NCBI GenBank assembly: GCA_944376195.1
Contig: CALWBW010000013.1
Span: 1-50,585 of the forward strand
DNA from: an uncultured Clostridia bacterium
Lineage (GTDB): Bacteria > Bacillota > Clostridia > Oscillospirales > QAMX01
Reading direction: 5' to 3'
DNA length: 50,585 bases
Part shown: positions 1-7,768 of the stretch, piece by piece
Numbering within the stretch: position 1 is the stretch's first letter
Layout of the letters: every line of letters starts with the position of its first letter
Position numbers and translations under genes: made by a program
Notes under the pieces: generated by a model
The model's input: only the letters and a program-made list of their open reading frames with translations
The model's database searches: none
What the model was told of the DNA's origin: nothing

Positions 1-68
1 TTAAGAAATTGTCAAGAAATAAAAATATTCTCTTTTTGCAAATACCAAAATTTGAGATATCTACTTTC

Positions 69-100
69 GTATGAAAGGTAGTCCCTTCGGTAATAATGAT
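69..100 (+). promoter_or_regulatory. Forespore sigma (SigF/SigG-type) promoter of sigG
   Basis: GTATG at 69-73 and GGTAATAATGAT at 89-100 are separated by 15 bp. This fits the SigF pattern (GYATA, 15 bp, GGNNANAAT). sigG is transcribed from a forespore promoter in Bacillus, so the site fits its gene. Assignment to SigF rather than SigG is inference. Confidence 0.6.
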
Positions 101-127
101 AGCAGATGAAAACGGAGGGACATGGAT

Positions 128-898
128 GTGCTCAATAAGGTAGAGATTTGCGGCGTAAATACGTCGCGTCTTCAGGTGTTGACCAACGAGGAAACCAACT
201 ATCTGCTGAAAGCCTGTCAGGAGGGAGACCGGGAAGCACGGGAGAAATTGGTCCAGGGAAATCTTCGTCTGGTGCTCAGCGTCATCCAGCGATTTACCAA
301 TCGTGGCGAAATGGTAGACGATCTTTTTCAGGTAGGATGTATCGGCTTAATTAAATCCATTGACAACTTTGATCTCTCACAGAATGTCAGGTTTTCCACC
401 TATGCGGTGCCGATGATTATCGGAGAGCTGCGCCGGTATTTGCGGGATAACAGCGCTATCCGGGTCAGCCGTTCCATGCGGGATACGGCTTATCGTGCCA
501 TGCAGGCGAAAGAACGTTTTATGAATGCCAATCAGCGTGAACCGACGATTGACGAACTTGCCCGGGAAATGGGATTGCCAAGAGAAGAAATCGTATTTGC
601 GCTGGATGCAATTGTTGATCCGGTATCTCTTTATGAACCGCTTTATTCTGATTCAGGCGATGCGGTATGTGTCATGGATCAGGTACGGGATACTTCTAAT
701 ACCGATGAAAACTGGTTGGAGAAAATTGCATTACGCGATGCAATGGAGCGGCTTTCCGAACGGGAAAAGCACATTTTGGCCCTTCGATTCTTCGAGGGAC
801 GCACGCAGACAGAAGTTGCTGCTGAAATTGGAATTTCGCAAGCACAGATCAGCCGTCTTGAAAAAGCGGCGCTGGAGCATATCAAAAAGCAAATTTAA
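128..898 (+). CDS. sigG: RNA polymerase sporulation sigma factor SigG
   Basis: SigG directs late forespore transcription after engulfment. The N-terminal NKVEICGVNTS signature is characteristic of SigG. Region 2 (about residues 40-110) contains DDLFQVGCIGLIKSIDNFD and the core-binding FSTYAVPMIIGE, and region 4 ends in the helix-turn-helix TEVAAEIGISQAQISRLEK. Length (about 256-258 residues) matches the family. ATG at 122 lies only 2 nt from the Shine-Dalgarno GGAGGG (114-119). GTG at 128 has an 8-nt spacing and gives an N-terminus aligned with Bacillus SigG, so I prefer 128. A hairpin follows the gene, so it is monocistronic or shares weak read-through with the small Cys-rich gene. Confidence 0.95.
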   Translation: MLNKVEICGVNTSRLQVLTNEETNYLLKACQEGDREAREKLVQGNLRLVLSVIQRFTNRGEMVDDLFQVGCIGLIKSIDNFDLSQNVRFSTYAVPMIIGELRRYLRDNSAIRVSRSMRDTAYRAMQAKERFMNANQREPTIDELAREMGLPREEIVFALDAIVDPVSLYEPLYSDSGDAVCVMDQVRDTSNTDENWLEKIALRDAMERLSEREKHILALRFFEGRTQTEVAAEIGISQAQISRLEKAALEHIKKQI

Positions 899-917
899 GT
901 GATCGCAAACCCTTTTT

Positions 918-975
918 CCGGCGCAATTGCCGTCTTGTTCTTCCGGAACTGTCATTGCGCCGGCCTAGTTGTTTT
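918..975 (+). terminator. Probable sigG terminator
   Basis: CCGGCGCAAT (918-927) pairs perfectly with ATTGCGCCGG (954-963) across a 26-nt loop, followed by the T-rich CCTAGTTGTTTTT. The large loop makes it less canonical than the other terminators here. Confidence 0.6.
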
Positions 976-1069
976 TAGCACGTGTTTTGTACGTTTGCAA
1001 CGAAGTAAAAATCACGAGAGAAAAGAGTAACCGTTTGGGGTCTCCTGTAATATTATGATCATGTAATCC

Positions 1070-1097
1070 ACCGACAACAACAAATTCCAATGTCGGT
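1070..1097 (+). promoter_or_regulatory. Leader hairpin before the Cys-rich gene
   Basis: ACCGACA (1070-1076) pairs with TGTCGGT (1091-1097), ending 5 nt before the ribosome-binding site. It could affect stability or translation of the small mRNA. No other support. Confidence 0.35.
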
Positions 1098-1114
1098 AAG
1101 ATGGAGGTAACCAA

Positions 1115-1276
1115 ATGTCTTGTAACGGATACTCTTTTTGTGGCAACGGCAATAATTCCTGCATGTGGACGCTCATCATCATTGCAGTCGTGTTTGTTTG
1201 GCTGAACTGCTTTGGCGGCTGCGGCCTGTGCTGCGGCAGCAACAACAATTGCTGCAACAATTGCTGCGATTGCTAA
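1115..1276 (+). CDS. Small cysteine-rich single-pass membrane peptide, 53 aa
   Basis: This short frame starts at ATG 1115, 6 nt after the Shine-Dalgarno GGAGGT (1103-1108), and ends at TAA 1276. The product has 12 cysteines in 53 residues: three before a hydrophobic stretch (about residues 18-30, TLIIIAVVFVWL) and nine after it, in CxxxCxxCC and repeated CC pairs alternating with Asn. It sits between the sigG terminator and a strong GC-rich terminator, so it is an independent unit. The layout (short Gly/Asn/Cys head, one membrane helix) recalls small sporulation peptides of the YjcZ type and cysteine-rich peptides named HCB protein 13 in Clostridia. Function is unknown, and a spore or metal-binding role is inference. 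Confidence 0.75.
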   Translation: MSCNGYSFCGNGNNSCMWTLIIIAVVFVWLNCFGGCGLCCGSNNNCCNNCCDC

Positions 1277-1306
1277 ACATGTTGTCTTATACCAAGGAAA
1301 ACATAA

Positions 1307-1340
1307 ATCCCCGCGCCAAACGGCGCGGGGATTACTTTTT
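1307..1340. terminator. Bidirectional terminator between the Cys-rich gene and the SLH gene
   Basis: ATCCCCGCGCC (1307-1317) pairs with GGCGCGGGGAT (1322-1332) over a 4-nt loop. A T-rich run follows on the + strand (TACTTTTTT), and A-rich sequence before the stem supplies T residues on the - strand. Confidence 0.9.
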
Positions 1341-1346
1341 TCAAGC

Positions 1347-2825
1347 TTATGTTGGGAAGGCGTTGTCATATCGCTGAAAAATTGCAGCCAACTCACAGCG
1401 TAATACAGCCCCTTGAGGATCTAAAATTTTTTCGCTTTTTCCAACGAAAATCCCGGTTATAAAGCACCAGCATACAGGCTGATAAGCCCACTCCGAAAGC
1501 GCGGAACGATCCTGAAAAGAAATCTGATACGTGGGAGCATCCCATAGGGAATCTGTTTGTTTTTGTGCATATCGATAGAGGAGAACCGCCAGCTGCTCGC
1601 GAGTGATGGGATCTTCCGGCCCAAATATCGTGTCCTCATATCCGGTCATGAATTTTTCCGACGCGGCCCAACGAACCGCCTCCGTGTACCATTCGCCTGG
1701 CGGAACGTCCTGGTAACGCAAGGCATAGTTGACTACCGGCTTTCCGGCATAGAGCCAGAGTGTTGTGACCGCTTCGGCACGGGTAACAGTTGCAGCCGGT
1801 TGAAAAGACTGATTGTCGGACAGCTTCATCAAATTGCGCGTCACGGCGTACAGGGCAGCGTCATAAAACCAATCGGTTTCCAAAATATCGGAAAATGACG
1901 GCAGAGTGGTTTTTAAAAAGGCAAGATCTGTGTCATAATAGATCGTCAGCGCCTCTTGAAGCGCATCGTCGGACTGTTCCAAACAGGCGCCGTAAAAATA
2001 ACGGTCGAGGTATTGAAAATCTTTGATCGTAATGCTTTTTTCTGCTAGGAACGCCTGTTCTGCGTCCGTAAGGCCGGCCTGATATTGCTCCAGATCATAC
2101 TGCGCTTGCCATGCGCGAAATGCGGCTACGGTCATTTTGTCTGGATCGGCATTTTGAAGTTCCGGATAAGAGTTCAAAGTAGATGCAAGACCTGCATCTG
2201 ACAAGGTTTGCATTCCGCTGAGAATTTCATATTCGCTGTACGTAAAGGTTTCTGCGTCTGCATACCCCAGGTTCTTGAGTGTTTCGGTCAGTTCGGAGGG
2301 AAACGCGGAAAGAGGGGTTTCCGAAAAGACACGCGCCATATCAAAATGCGGCACATGGAGTCCCATGGAAGTGGGCAATGAAATCGCAGACAGCAACTTT
2401 TGATGGAAGGGCGTTTCCGGCTGCGCAAGGGCTTCCAGGATTTCGTAGCCATAGAACAAAGCTCCATGGAATAGAGAAGGTTTATCACCTTGACAAAGGA
2501 ACTCTTCATAAAAATCAGCAGGAGCGTACCAGACGCCGTTTTCCAGGATTACGGGAGCCGACATGGCAGCAAGAATGACATCGCCGCGGAAAATCAGCGG
2601 AGAGTCCGCAGAGAGGTTAATCTGCAAACCGTCTTCGCTGAGCCGTACACCCTGCGCAAACGCTTCTACCTGTATATCAGAAGTTTCCGCAAGAATGGAA
2701 AGATTGACATAGCGTTTCCCCTGAATTTCCTCGAAAAGGGGGGAAGAGGACTCTTCCGCCGATACGGAGATTTGCATCGACAGAAGCGCAAAGATCAGAA
2801 ACAATGCCAAAAACCGCTGTCTCAT
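1347..2825 (-). CDS. Secreted protein with three C-terminal SLH domains
   Basis: A cleavable signal peptide (residues 1-23, RQRFLALFLIFALLSMQISV) marks export. The C-terminal third holds three S-layer homology repeats, near residues 315-365, 372-430 and 438-492. Visible SLH features are DVPPGEWYTEAVRWA, ITREQLAVLLYRY and TVTRAEAVTTLWLY. SLH repeats bind secondary cell-wall polymers, so the protein is probably wall-anchored. The N-terminal half resembles the copper-amine-oxidase-N-type fold often found in clostridial exported proteins, but I cannot assign a function. Start ATG 2825 has AAAGGGGTG upstream. It is the last gene of the leftward rpsO-pnp block and meets the bidirectional terminator. 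Confidence 0.85.
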   Translation of the reverse strand: MRQRFLALFLIFALLSMQISVSAEESSSPLFEEIQGKRYVNLSILAETSDIQVEAFAQGVRLSEDGLQINLSADSPLIFRGDVILAAMSAPVILENGVWYAPADFYEEFLCQGDKPSLFHGALFYGYEILEALAQPETPFHQKLLSAISLPTSMGLHVPHFDMARVFSETPLSAFPSELTETLKNLGYADAETFTYSEYEILSGMQTLSDAGLASTLNSYPELQNADPDKMTVAAFRAWQAQYDLEQYQAGLTDAEQAFLAEKSITIKDFQYLDRYFYGACLEQSDDALQEALTIYYDTDLAFLKTTLPSFSDILETDWFYDAALYAVTRNLMKLSDNQSFQPAATVTRAEAVTTLWLYAGKPVVNYALRYQDVPPGEWYTEAVRWAASEKFMTGYEDTIFGPEDPITREQLAVLLYRYAQKQTDSLWDAPTYQISFQDRSALSEWAYQPVCWCFITGIFVGKSEKILDPQGAVLRCELAAIFQRYDNAFPT

Positions 2826-2911
2826 GAAAAAACACCCCTTTCGTCTAAAGACGGTTTTTCCGCTTGTGCACTTCTCAAATGACTAGATGAAAATATGTTA
2901 CGGTATGCAGC

Positions 2912-4129
2912 TTAGGAAAGATTGCCGACGATGGAAGTGGAGAGCGTCTGGTAGTCAAAAAGTTTTTGTCCGGCTCTGCGGCAGGCTTCCATATCCACTG
3001 CGTCATATGCGGCGACGATTTCCTCCGCGGTGGGAACCCGGCCAAGCAGCAGTTCTGAGCGGGCCATATGATTCATACGGGCGACTGTGCTCTCAAGCCC
3101 CATCAGGACGTTGGCTTTCGTCTGACCGCGCGTGCGATCAAGTTCCTCTTCGCTGGGGCCTTTTATAAGCAGGCGTTCTACCTCGCCGCGTATCATTTCA
3201 ATGGCAGCTGTCTGAGAAGTCGGATTGGTGGCAACATAGACGCCGGAGACGCCGGTGTCGGCATGAGAGGACTGAAACGTGTAAATGGAATAGCAGAGGC
3301 CGTTTTCTTCTCGTATTTTTTGAAAGAGACGTGAGCTCATTCCACCGCCTAAAATACTTGAAAAAATTTGTGCGGCATAGCGATCCGGATCACCAAGCGG
3401 GATTCCCTGAAATCCCAGGCAGATATGACTCTGCTCAATGGCTTTTTTCCGCGTAATGGCGGCCGGTACATATTGGGCTGTTTGAAATTTCGGAGCCGGA
3501 ACGCGGCGGATTTTGGAAAAAGTTTCGCAGAGCAGGTCCTCTACTCGGTCGTCGAAACTACCGGAAATTCCAACGACCATGTTTTCCGCCGTATAATGTT
3601 CCTGCATATAGGCACGCAGAATCTCTCCGTTCATGGCAGCCAGGTTTTCCCGGGTACCAATGATCGGGAACCCAAGCGGAGATTTCTGATAAACTGCACT
3701 GAAGAGGTTTTCCATGACGAGTTCATCCGGGGTGTCTTCATACATATCAATTTCTTCCCCGATGACACCTCGTTCCAACGCCAATTCATTTTCCGGAAAG
3801 AGCGGAATGGTCAGCATATCCCCCAAAATCCGGATTCCATCCAGAAGGTCAGAATCAAGCGCACGAAAATAAAAGCTTGTGCACTCCTTGGTTGTGAAGG
3901 CGTTAAACTGGCCGCCGAGCGCATCCATCTGGCGCGCAAGTTCCGCGGACGATGCGTTCTCCGTCCCTTTGAAGAGCATATGCTCGATAAAATGCGAAAT
4001 GCCGTTTTCGGCTGCCGTTTCATAGCGGCTCCCATTCCCAATCCACACGCCGACGCTTGCGCTGCGTACATAGGGAATACGTTCCAATAGAATGCGGAGA
4101 CCGTTTTCCAAAGTTTTTTTAACAATCAT
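2912..4129 (-). CDS. M16 family zinc peptidase (YmxG/MlpA-like)
   Basis: This is an insulinase/processing-peptidase-family metalloprotease. The inverted zinc motif HxxEH is seen as HFIEH near residues 46-50. The N-terminus (IVKKTLENGLRILLE, then VGVWIGNGSR) aligns with Bacillus YmxG. Length of about 405 residues matches single-unit bacterial members. An upstream in-frame ATG at 4138 and a longer frame to 4183 exist, but ATG 4129 has AGGA at a suitable distance and fits the family start. The gene lies downstream of pnp with only a Nudix gene between, matching the conserved Firmicutes rpsO-pnp-ylxY-ymxG order. Its natural substrate is unknown. Confidence 0.9.
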   Translation of the reverse strand: MIVKKTLENGLRILLERIPYVRSASVGVWIGNGSRYETAAENGISHFIEHMLFKGTENASSAELARQMDALGGQFNAFTTKECTSFYFRALDSDLLDGIRILGDMLTIPLFPENELALERGVIGEEIDMYEDTPDELVMENLFSAVYQKSPLGFPIIGTRENLAAMNGEILRAYMQEHYTAENMVVGISGSFDDRVEDLLCETFSKIRRVPAPKFQTAQYVPAAITRKKAIEQSHICLGFQGIPLGDPDRYAAQIFSSILGGGMSSRLFQKIREENGLCYSIYTFQSSHADTGVSGVYVATNPTSQTAAIEMIRGEVERLLIKGPSEEELDRTRGQTKANVLMGLESTVARMNHMARSELLLGRVPTAEEIVAAYDAVDMEACRRAGQKLFDYQTLSTSIVGNLS

Positions 4130-4243
4130 AGAATCCATTCCTATAATTTTCGATTTTTTACTGGTGGTGCGTAGGAACTGCAATCAGACAATATAGCATA
4201 GTGTTTACCGGTATGCGAGAAATTAAACGGGCAGACGGGCTCG

Positions 4244-4741
4244 CTATGACAGTGCGCCGATACGGCGTGCTACATCAGCCAAAACACCGTTATACCAGCT
4301 GTCTTTGTTTAGCCGGGCAACTGTTTCCGGATAGGAAAGCAGATCAAGTCGCTCGACTTCCTCTTTTTGCGGCGTGCAATCTGATAAGGTAAACGATGCC
4401 TGTACAAAATAAATGTCAAATAAGCTGTTCCATTGGGTGACGGTGTGCGCGATATGGATCAGCTGCGTTTCTTCAAAGTGCAGGCCGACTTCTTCCACCG
4501 CTTCCCGTACGGCGCCCTGACGGCTCGTCTCGCCGGCCTGTACCCTGCCGCCGGTAATATCCCAGATGCCGGGGAAGTGCTCCTTTCGAAAAGAGCGCTG
4601 CTGCACAAGAAATTTGTTTTCATGGTTACAGATGATAATATGTACGAGAAGGTTATACATGCCGGGCGGAAAGTCTTTGCCCTTTTGTACGGTCATTCCG
4701 GTAGGCGTACCGTCGAGACGGTATAAATCCCAGAGTTCCAT
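4244..4741 (-). CDS. Nudix hydrolase (isopentenyl-diphosphate isomerase/YfcD-like)
   Basis: The Nudix box GGRVQAGETSRQGAVREAVEEVG (about residues 63-85, shown with its GX5EX7REXXEE spacing) is complete, so divalent-metal pyrophosphatase activity is expected. The opening ELWDLYRLDGTPTG and the central SFRKEHFPGIWDIT are typical of the YfcD/IPP-isomerase-like subgroup, whose substrates are not firmly known. AAGGAG lies 6 nt before ATG 4741. The gene is separated from pnp by a terminator and may rely on partial read-through. It replaces the ylxY polysaccharide deacetylase usually found here in Bacillus. Confidence 0.9.
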   Translation of the reverse strand: MELWDLYRLDGTPTGMTVQKGKDFPPGMYNLLVHIIICNHENKFLVQQRSFRKEHFPGIWDITGGRVQAGETSRQGAVREAVEEVGLHFEETQLIHIAHTVTQWNSLFDIYFVQASFTLSDCTPQKEEVERLDLLSYPETVARLNKDSWYNGVLADVARRIGALS

Positions 4742-4765
4742 GTGTGATCTCCTTGTATGGAAAGA

Positions 4766-4792
4766 AAAGAGGCGGTCAATAGCCGCCTCTTT
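4766..4792 (-). terminator. pnp terminator
   Basis: AAAGAGGCGG (4766-4775) pairs with CCGCCTCTTT (4783-4792) over a 7-nt loop. On the - strand the stem is followed by TTTTCTTT, directly after the pnp stop codon. Confidence 0.85.
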
Positions 4793-4801
4793 AGTAAATA
4801 C

Positions 4802-6907
4802 TTATTTCTTTTCTTCTTCCGTAACGTCCTTACGGGAGAGGTTGATACGGCCTTTTTCATCGATCTCAATGACTTTGACCCAGGTCTCGTCGCCGATATT
4901 GAGGACATCCTCCACTTTCCCGACGCGGTGGTTTTCAAGCTTTGAGATGTGGATCATACCTTCCTTACCGGGAGCAAACTCGACAAACGCGCCAAAGGTC
5001 ATGATGCGGGTAACCTTACCGTAGAACACATCGCCGACCTGCGGATCTTTCACAATGCTGTTGATGATTTTGAGCGCACGGCGGCACGCCTCGATATCTG
5101 TGGAGGAAATGAAAATGCTGCCGTCTTCCTCAATGTCGATCTTTGTACCGGTGTCGGCAGTAATCTTTTGAATTACGCTGCCGCCCTTACCAATGACCTC
5201 GCGGATTTTATCTGTATCAATGGTGGTACGGATCATCTTGGGCGCGTACCTGGAGAGTTCCTTACGCGGCTCGGGAATTGCCTTTAACATGATTTCATCC
5301 AGAATCGCGAAACGCGCGATGCGGGTACGCTCGAACGCGGATGCAATAATCTCACGTGTCAGACCATCGATCTTGAGGTCCATCTGGATGGCGGTGATGC
5401 CCTTCTTTGTGCCGGCAACTTTGAAGTCCATATCGCCGAAGAAGTCCTCAACTCCCTGGATATCGGTAAAGGTCAGCCAGCGGTCGCCCTCGGTGATCAA
5501 TCCGCAGGAGATACCGGCAACAGGCGCCTTGATCGGTACGCCGGCATCCATCAACGCGAGTGTGGAGCCACAGACGGACCCTTGAGAAGTAGAGCCGTTA
5601 GAGCTCAGGACTTCGCTGACCAGACGGATGCAGTACGGAAACTCCGCTTCAGACGGAATAACGGGCTCAAGCGCACGCTCTGCAAGCGCACCGTGGCCGA
5701 TTTCGCGGCGGCCGGGACTGCGAATGCCGCGCGCCTCGCCGACGGAATACGGCGGGAAATTATAATGATGAATATAGCGTTTGGAATCTTCATCGTAAAT
5801 GGTATCAAGCATTTGGAAATCGCCCACAGTGCCAAGCGTGACGGTGGTGAGCACCTGCGTCTGGCCGCGGGTAAAGAGTCCCGAACCGTGGGTGCGCGGC
5901 AGAATGCCGACTTCGGCGGCCAGCGGACGTACTTCGTCAAGCGCGCGTCCATCCACACGTTTCCCTTCCAGCAGCCAGCGACGGACAACCTGCTTCTCAA
6001 GTTTATAGAGGCAGTCATCAATGAGGGCGTCGCTGTCCGGATACTCCTCGGCAAAGTGCGCCTTGACATCCTCAGTCAGTTCAGCCAGCCGCGGATCACG
6101 CACGGTCTTGTCATCTGTATCCATGCAGTACTGCATTTTTTCGGTGGCATACGCCGCAATCTTTTCAAAAAGCACGTCGTCATGCGGTTTCTGTGCATAT
6201 TCGAATTTTGGTTTGCCGATTTCGGCGACAATCTTTTCAATGAACGCGATCGTCTTCTTGTTTTCCTCGTGGGCAAACATGATGCCTTCCAGCATGATGT
6301 CGTCCGGCACTTCTTTGGCACCGGCTTCAATCATAGCCACCTTGTCTCCGACAGAGGCTACAGTTACATACATCTGGCTGCGCTCCGTTTGCTCGGCTGT
6401 GGGGTTAATCACATAGTTTCCGTCTACATATCCGACAACACAACCGGCAATCGGACCGCCCCACGGAATATCGGAAATGGCAATGGCTACGGATGCGCCG
6501 ATCATGCCGGCAATTTCGGGAGAATTGTCATGCTCTACCGACATGACCGTACAGACAAGCGCGACATCGTTGCGCATGTCCTTCGGGAAAAGCGGACGAA
6601 TCGGACGGTCAATCAGGCGGCCTGCCAAAATGGCTTTTTCAGAAGGACGGCCTTCACGGCGCTGGAAACTGCCGGGCACACGGCCGACCGCATAAAGCCG
6701 CTCTTCAAAGTCAACGGACATCGGGAAAAAGTCTACGCCTTCACGAGGCTTCGGGGAAGCGGTGACGTTGACCAGCACAGCGGTATCGCCGTAACGAACC
6801 ATGCAGGATCCGTTTGAAAGTTGGGCAAGCTTTCCGGTTTCAATTACGAGCTTGCGCCCACCGAGCGTCGTCTCATAGGCGTGCTCATGAAATTCCATTT
6901 TTTTCAT
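4802..6907 (-). CDS. pnp: Polynucleotide phosphorylase (PNPase)
   Basis: PNPase is a 3'-5' exoribonuclease using inorganic phosphate, working as a trimer in mRNA decay. The 701-residue length is normal. Two RNase PH domains (about 1-220 and 310-540) flank an all-helical linker. The KH domain near 555-615 carries the GxxG loop (IREVIGKGGSVIQKIT), and a C-terminal S1 domain runs about 622-692 (VGDVFYGKVTRIMTFGAFVEF). FTRGQTQVLTTVTLG and the core RSPGRREIGHGALAERA are typical. ATG 6907 has AAAGGAGC 8 nt upstream. A long stem-loop lies in the leader (6941-7014). Confidence 0.98.
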   Translation of the reverse strand: MKKMEFHEHAYETTLGGRKLVIETGKLAQLSNGSCMVRYGDTAVLVNVTASPKPREGVDFFPMSVDFEERLYAVGRVPGSFQRREGRPSEKAILAGRLIDRPIRPLFPKDMRNDVALVCTVMSVEHDNSPEIAGMIGASVAIAISDIPWGGPIAGCVVGYVDGNYVINPTAEQTERSQMYVTVASVGDKVAMIEAGAKEVPDDIMLEGIMFAHEENKKTIAFIEKIVAEIGKPKFEYAQKPHDDVLFEKIAAYATEKMQYCMDTDDKTVRDPRLAELTEDVKAHFAEEYPDSDALIDDCLYKLEKQVVRRWLLEGKRVDGRALDEVRPLAAEVGILPRTHGSGLFTRGQTQVLTTVTLGTVGDFQMLDTIYDEDSKRYIHHYNFPPYSVGEARGIRSPGRREIGHGALAERALEPVIPSEAEFPYCIRLVSEVLSSNGSTSQGSVCGSTLALMDAGVPIKAPVAGISCGLITEGDRWLTFTDIQGVEDFFGDMDFKVAGTKKGITAIQMDLKIDGLTREIIASAFERTRIARFAILDEIMLKAIPEPRKELSRYAPKMIRTTIDTDKIREVIGKGGSVIQKITADTGTKIDIEEDGSIFISSTDIEACRRALKIINSIVKDPQVGDVFYGKVTRIMTFGAFVEFAPGKEGMIHISKLENHRVGKVEDVLNIGDETWVKVIEIDEKGRINLSRKDVTEEEKK

Positions 6908-6940
6908 TTTTGTGCTCCTTTTGCAAGTTTTTTTCGGAGC

Positions 6941-7014
6941 CCATAGCGTTTAGCACTTGAAAACACCGTCAAAGTAGTTTGGCGGCAGGTTCAACTGCTA
7001 AACGACGACTATGG
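6941..7014 (-). promoter_or_regulatory. Long stem-loop in the pnp 5' leader
   Basis: On the - strand, CCATAG-(TCGT)-CGTTTAGCA pairs with TGCTAAACG-CTATGG: + strand arms 6941-6955 and 6996-7014. This gives 9 plus 6 perfect base pairs interrupted only by a 4-nt one-sided bulge, enclosing about 40 nt. The structure ends some 20 nt before the pnp ribosome-binding site. In E. coli the pnp leader folds into a duplex cut by RNase III for autoregulation; the same role here is inference. Confidence 0.65.
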
Positions 7015-7048
7015 TCTCCTTTTTACGTTGTAGCAGAAAATACAACGA

Positions 7049-7073
7049 GCGGGGGCGCGGTCGGCGCCCCCGC
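7049..7073 (-). terminator. Strong hairpin between rpsO and pnp (attenuator/processing site)
   Basis: GCGGGGGCGC (7049-7058) pairs with GCGCCCCCGC (7064-7073) over 5 nt, starting 13 nt after the rpsO stop. The - strand downstream sequence GTTGTATTTTCT is only moderately T-rich, so it may be a partial terminator that lowers pnp expression relative to rpsO. Confidence 0.7.
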
Positions 7074-7086
7074 AGCTTGTCGTGTA

Positions 7087-7353
7087 CTATCTGCGCAGGT
7101 TGAGGTCGGCAATAATTTTACGGTAACGCTCGATGTCGTTCTTCTGGAGATAGTCCAAAAGTCTGCGGCGGCGACCGACCATTTTGAGAAGACCACGGCG
7201 GGAATGATTATCCTTGTGGTGTACCTTTAAATGCTCGGTGAGGTAGGCGATACGTTCCGTAAGAATTGCAATCTGCACCTCGGGAGAACCGGTATCGGTT
7301 TCATGCAGACGATTCTTCTCAATGACTGCGGTTTTTTGTTCTTTCTGCAACAT
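7087..7353 (-). CDS. rpsO: 30S ribosomal protein S15
   Basis: S15 is a primary 16S rRNA-binding protein of the small subunit. All 88 residues match the family: [19 protein letters not shown], then [22 protein letters not shown] and the C-terminal [12 protein letters not shown]. The start has AAAAGGAG upstream. It precedes pnp, the usual arrangement in bacteria, and is driven by the near-consensus promoter at 7480-7508. Confidence 0.98.
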   Translation of the reverse strand: MLQKEQKTAVIEKNRLHETDTGSPEVQIAILTERIAYLTEHLKVHHKDNHSRRGLLKMVGRRRRLLDYLQKNDIERYRKIIADLNLRR

Positions 7354-7475
7354 GTTGTCTTCTACTCCTTTTACAAAATGCCGGAAGCACGGAAAGGGGC
7401 GGTGTAGAATCCCGTTCTGACGGGCATAAAACCCCCAATCTGAGCCTCGGTTCAGGCAGCTTCATAACTGCGCGA
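7354..7475 (-). promoter_or_regulatory. Structured rpsO leader (candidate S15 autoregulatory RNA)
   Basis: The leader between the promoter and rpsO is about 120 nt and can form GCAG/CTGC, GCCT/AGGC and CCCGT/ACGGG hairpins. Longer alternative pairings are AUGCC with GGCAU and GGGG with CCCC. S15 represses its own mRNA in several phyla through unrelated leader folds. Assigning this one is inference. Confidence 0.4.
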
Positions 7476-7479
7476 ATCT

Positions 7480-7508
7480 ACTATACCATATTGCAGGAAG
7501 TTTGTAAA
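7480..7508 (-). promoter_or_regulatory. SigA promoter of rpsO-pnp
   Basis: Reading the - strand, TTTACA (7503-7508) and TATAGT (7480-7485) are separated by exactly 17 bp. Confidence 0.8.
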
Positions 7509-7619
7509 GCATGTTTTTCCTATTTCGTCGTAAAAAACGTTGCGAAACCTAGTATACCCGAATGATACCTGGTTCAATCAAAGAAACGTGGCTCATCGGG
7601 ATTTTTCTGTAATATCCTG

Positions 7620-7649
7620 TTGAAAAAAGGAGCCTTCCTATGGTATAAT
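7620..7649 (+). promoter_or_regulatory. SigA promoter of the SH3/NlpC-like lipoprotein
   Basis: TTGAAA (7620-7625) and TATAAT (7644-7649) are 18 bp apart, leaving a leader of about 110 nt before the gene at 7769. Confidence 0.7.
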
Positions 7650-7768
7650 ACAAACCGTGATATGTAAACCGGCAGTTTTGTAAACTGTTTTTTTTAAAGC
7701 GTTTAAACGGTGCTTTGACAATTGGATGATTTGAGATAATAAGGAATTTTTGGAGGCGGAGGTTTGGT

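Noticed and set aside
965-1396. Leftward 143-residue frame over the Cys-rich gene
   Set aside because: Its Ala/Val-rich run is the complement of the Cys codons; it also crosses the bidirectional terminator.
5582-6817. 411-residue frame opposite pnp
   Set aside because: Lies wholly antisense to a well-conserved pnp; composition is that of a GC-skewed shadow.
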